Shown here: positions 61,501 to 64,000 of the stretch, piece by piece
Position numbering within the stretch: the first letter of the stretch is position 1
Layout: each line of letters begins with the position of its first letter
NCBI GenBank assembly: GCA_025363435.1
Contig: JANYDY010000016.1
Location: forward strand, 31,588-95,587
Reading direction: 5' to 3'
DNA: 64,000 nucleotides
DNA from: Betaproteobacteria bacterium
GTDB taxonomy: Bacteria; Pseudomonadota; Gammaproteobacteria; Burkholderiales; SG8-41
Made by a program: the position numbers and the translations under genes
Notes under the pieces: generated by a model
Told to the model about the DNA's origin: nothing
The model's database searches: none
Seen by the model: only the letters and a program-made list of their open reading frames with translations

Positions 61501-61824
61501 CGCTCTCCCCTCCCAAGGATCGCTTGCCGGGAATGATCATAGAACATATGCGGGTGGAATGTGGAGAACTGTGCGGCTTCGCTAGATTCTCTGCCCTCAG
61601 AGAGGAACCGCAGGACGTCGGTCGCGGTTCCCCATCCCTTTCCTTGAATCGCATCTGCGACACGGCAACAAGCACTCTCGTTGCTGCCGGTTTTGCCCTC
61701 ACAACACCGATTCACCATCCAGGTGCAGTCGCACCAAAATCGGGCTCATCTCAATATTTACCGCAACATTTCAAGCCAACGTCATGATCGACATTCGGAT
61801 ATCGCATCGCACCATGCAAAATCA

Positions 61825-61847
61825 AAATCTATCAAATTGATAGATTT
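61825..61847. promoter_or_regulatory. Perfect 11-1-11 palindrome, operator-like
   Basis: AAATCTATCAA A TTGATAGATTT. Confidence 0.5.
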
Positions 61848-62000
61848 GCATTTCAGAAACGCTTCCTATAAAACGCCAGCATGAGCTATGTCTGTGACAT
61901 AGTTCCTTTGACGGATGGGCACGACAACACGCATCTGCGACAGTCCGGCGAGTGTACGCAAACGGGTTAATGCACGGCTAGTCTCTTGGGAGGGAGATTC

Positions 62001-62783
62001 GTGGCGCAGGCAACGAAGAAAAAAGTCACGCGCTACGACTTGGCTCCGGACACTCCGGAGCAGCGCGATCATTTGTACGGCAAGCCCGTCGTCACGCTGA
62101 AGAAGCGCCTACCCAAAATCGATCTCGAGCCCCAATGCTCCAAGACCGTCTACAACCAAGGCCGGTTCGGCAGTTGCACCGGCAAAGCTAACGCCGGCGC
62201 CATCCAGTGCGAGCGCCTGAAGCAAAAACTCAAACCCGACTTCATCCCCTCGCGCCTCTTCATCTACTACAACGAGCGCGCGATGGAAGGCACGGTCGCC
62301 TCCGACAGCGGCGCGCAGATCCGCGACGGCATCAAAAGCGTCGCACAACAAGGCGACTGTCCTGAAACCGAATGGCCCTACGACATCGCGCGCTACGCCG
62401 ACAAGCCGCCGGCGCACTGCTACAAGGACGCCATCCAATACAAAGCCGTGCAATACCAGCGCGTCGTGCAAACGCTCAACCAGATGAAAGGCTGCCTCGC
62501 TTCAGGCTACCCCTTCGTCTTCGGCTTCTCGGTTTATGAAAGCTTTGAAGGCCCGCAGGTTGCGAAAACCGGCGTCGTGCAGATGCCTTCACCGAGCGAA
62601 AAGCAGTTGGGCGGGCACGCGGTAATTGCAGTCGGCTACGACGACAAACAGCAGCGCTTCATCGTCAGGAATTCGTGGGGTGCTAAATGGGGCATGCGAG
62701 GTTACTTCACGATGCCGTATGCGTATTTGACGGATGACAATCTGGCGAGTGATTTTTGGACAGTACGACTGTTGTTGCACTAG
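62001..62783 (+). CDS. Papain-like (C1 family) cysteine protease without apparent signal peptide
   Basis: GTG start 62001 after GGGAGGGAG; Cys QGRFGSCTGKANAGAIQ, His LGGHAVIAVGYDD, Asn VRNSWGAKWGMRGYFTMPY. Confidence 0.85.
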   Translation: MAQATKKKVTRYDLAPDTPEQRDHLYGKPVVTLKKRLPKIDLEPQCSKTVYNQGRFGSCTGKANAGAIQCERLKQKLKPDFIPSRLFIYYNERAMEGTVASDSGAQIRDGIKSVAQQGDCPETEWPYDIARYADKPPAHCYKDAIQYKAVQYQRVVQTLNQMKGCLASGYPFVFGFSVYESFEGPQVAKTGVVQMPSPSEKQLGGHAVIAVGYDDKQQRFIVRNSWGAKWGMRGYFTMPYAYLTDDNLASDFWTVRLLLH

Positions 62784-62828
62784 AAATCATAATTTTAATT
62801 TACGCAAATAACTACACAGGAGAAAAAA

Positions 62829-63569
62829 ATGAAATTGGATTTCCACACCGCATTAAAGACATTTTTGGCGATGCTGATATTGCCTGCGCTTTCTCCCAAT
62901 AATATTGTGTCGGCCGCCCAACCTGTAAATGATCAAGACAATTATCAAGGTGACAGAGTAACTTTCCCGGTAAAGCTCTTGAAGGCGAAAAATGCCGCTG
63001 GCGAGGAGGCGTGCTTGCCGGCAAACATTGGGCTTCGTGGATTGGGCCCGGCCACTGGTGGACAAAATTTCATCGTTATAGAAACCAAAGTCGACTATTC
63101 TCAATCGGGATGCCCTGCTGATACTAAACTATTTAAGAATTCAGACTTTGTATGGGTATCAACCGAGGATATTAAGGAATACGCACCCAATCGGTACGGC
63201 TTGACGTACGGCGCACTTGTCGTTCCATTCAAAAAACAACTCTCAGGAAATAAAGATTTTACGAGCAATTCCGCTTCAGTCGGTCCGTATATTGGATACA
63301 GGTGGTCAAAAGGAACATTGGGCGTCGCATTGGAATTAGTCGGTTACGCTGGACTCACGAGCATCTCGGTCCCGCAGAATGTAAATGGACAAAACACCTC
63401 ACAAAGCCTAAGCGCAATTAGCTACGGCGTAGGATTGATAGGTATCATCAAGCAAAACTTTCAGGTCGGCGTCGTTATCGGCGCAGATCACACAAATGCC
63501 AATTCAGGCTACCAATATAACGGCAAGCCATGGCTGTCGTTTTCATTGGGCTACAACTTTTCGAATTAG
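62829..63569 (+). CDS. Hypothetical secreted protein, possibly small outer-membrane beta-barrel
   Basis: Signal peptide-like N-terminus; C-terminal half of alternating Gly/aromatic strands ending SFSLGYNFSN; lower GC than surroundings. Confidence 0.55.
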   Translation: MKLDFHTALKTFLAMLILPALSPNNIVSAAQPVNDQDNYQGDRVTFPVKLLKAKNAAGEEACLPANIGLRGLGPATGGQNFIVIETKVDYSQSGCPADTKLFKNSDFVWVSTEDIKEYAPNRYGLTYGALVVPFKKQLSGNKDFTSNSASVGPYIGYRWSKGTLGVALELVGYAGLTSISVPQNVNGQNTSQSLSAISYGVGLIGIIKQNFQVGVVIGADHTNANSGYQYNGKPWLSFSLGYNFSN

Positions 63570-63593
63570 GGTCGATTAAGTCAACGATGCTTT

Positions 63594-63851
63594 TTGCCTA
63601 ACAACGCGACGTCCAAACCAATAGCGTTAGTAAGCTTTCAGAAAGTCGCTTTTGAGACAGTCACAATGACCGCAAACATCCTTGTCTATGTAGATCTCGG
63701 TGGAAGCGACGGCATTCCTCACGTCTTTGTCGGCCTTACTCCGGATGGCGGAGCAATCGAATACTATGGCTACGGCCCTGAACACACCGCACCCGTTGGC
63801 CGGGGCAAAGTATTCATCGGATTGACCCCGCCTTCCGGAGCACTGACCTGA
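63594..63851 (+). CDS. Short hypothetical ORF, probably 3'-truncated next to the IS element
   Basis: ..MTANILVYVDLGGSDGIPHVFVGLTPDGGAIEYYGYGPEHTAPVGRGKVFIGLTPPSGALT*; start codon uncertain (TTG, or internal ATG at 63666). Confidence 0.4.
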   Translation: MPNNATSKPIALVSFQKVAFETVTMTANILVYVDLGGSDGIPHVFVGLTPDGGAIEYYGYGPEHTAPVGRGKVFIGLTPPSGALT

Positions 63852-63904
63852 TCCCTGCGAGCCCTACCAATTTAAAGTAGAGAAGTCCGTCAAATCATGG
63901 AGAA

Positions 63905-64000
63905 TGACGGACATGAAGAAGAGCAGATACAGCGAAGAACAGATCATCGGTTTTCTCAAACAGGCCGATGCGGGGATGCCGATCAAGGAGCTGTGCCGCA
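63905..64000 (+). mobile_element. IS3-family transposase OrfA, N-terminus (runs off window end)
   Basis: MTDMKKSRYSEEQIIGFLKQADAGMPIKELCR is the typical IS3 OrfA helix-turn-helix start. Confidence 0.85.

Overview
The window is about 64 kb of GC-rich chromosome, most likely Betaproteobacteria (Burkholderiales-like, judged from protein families and orphan Bug receptors). It is gene-dense and mostly housekeeping: thyA, folA, apbC/mrp, metG, dnaE, typA/bipA, argE, a glutamate/aspartate-type ABC transporter, a RhlE-type helicase, and an OxyR plus rubrerythrin/rubredoxin set. I found no rRNA, tRNA or CRISPR array. The most unusual points are: (1) a complete DUF559 (Vsr-like PD-(D/E)XK) endonuclease domain, bounded by ~38-bp inverted, hairpin-forming repeats, sitting in frame in the metG linker just downstream of a low-GC patch; (2) a candidate operon of FadL-type porin, FAD oxidoreductase fused to an acetoacetate-decarboxylase-like domain, tandem-cyclase/AAA/TPR protein resembling animal soluble adenylyl cyclase, and an orphan LuxR HTH protein; (3) OxyR followed by an OxyR-box-like site and rubrerythrin, rubredoxin and rubredoxin reductase genes; (4) a pair of inverted REP-like palindromes with compensatory arm changes; (5) an EamA transporter split by one in-frame TGA; (6) an AT-richer end region with a papain-like protease, an orphan secreted protein, a probably truncated ORF and the start of an IS3-type transposase. 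All calls come from reading the sequence and the ORF track; no database search was run.
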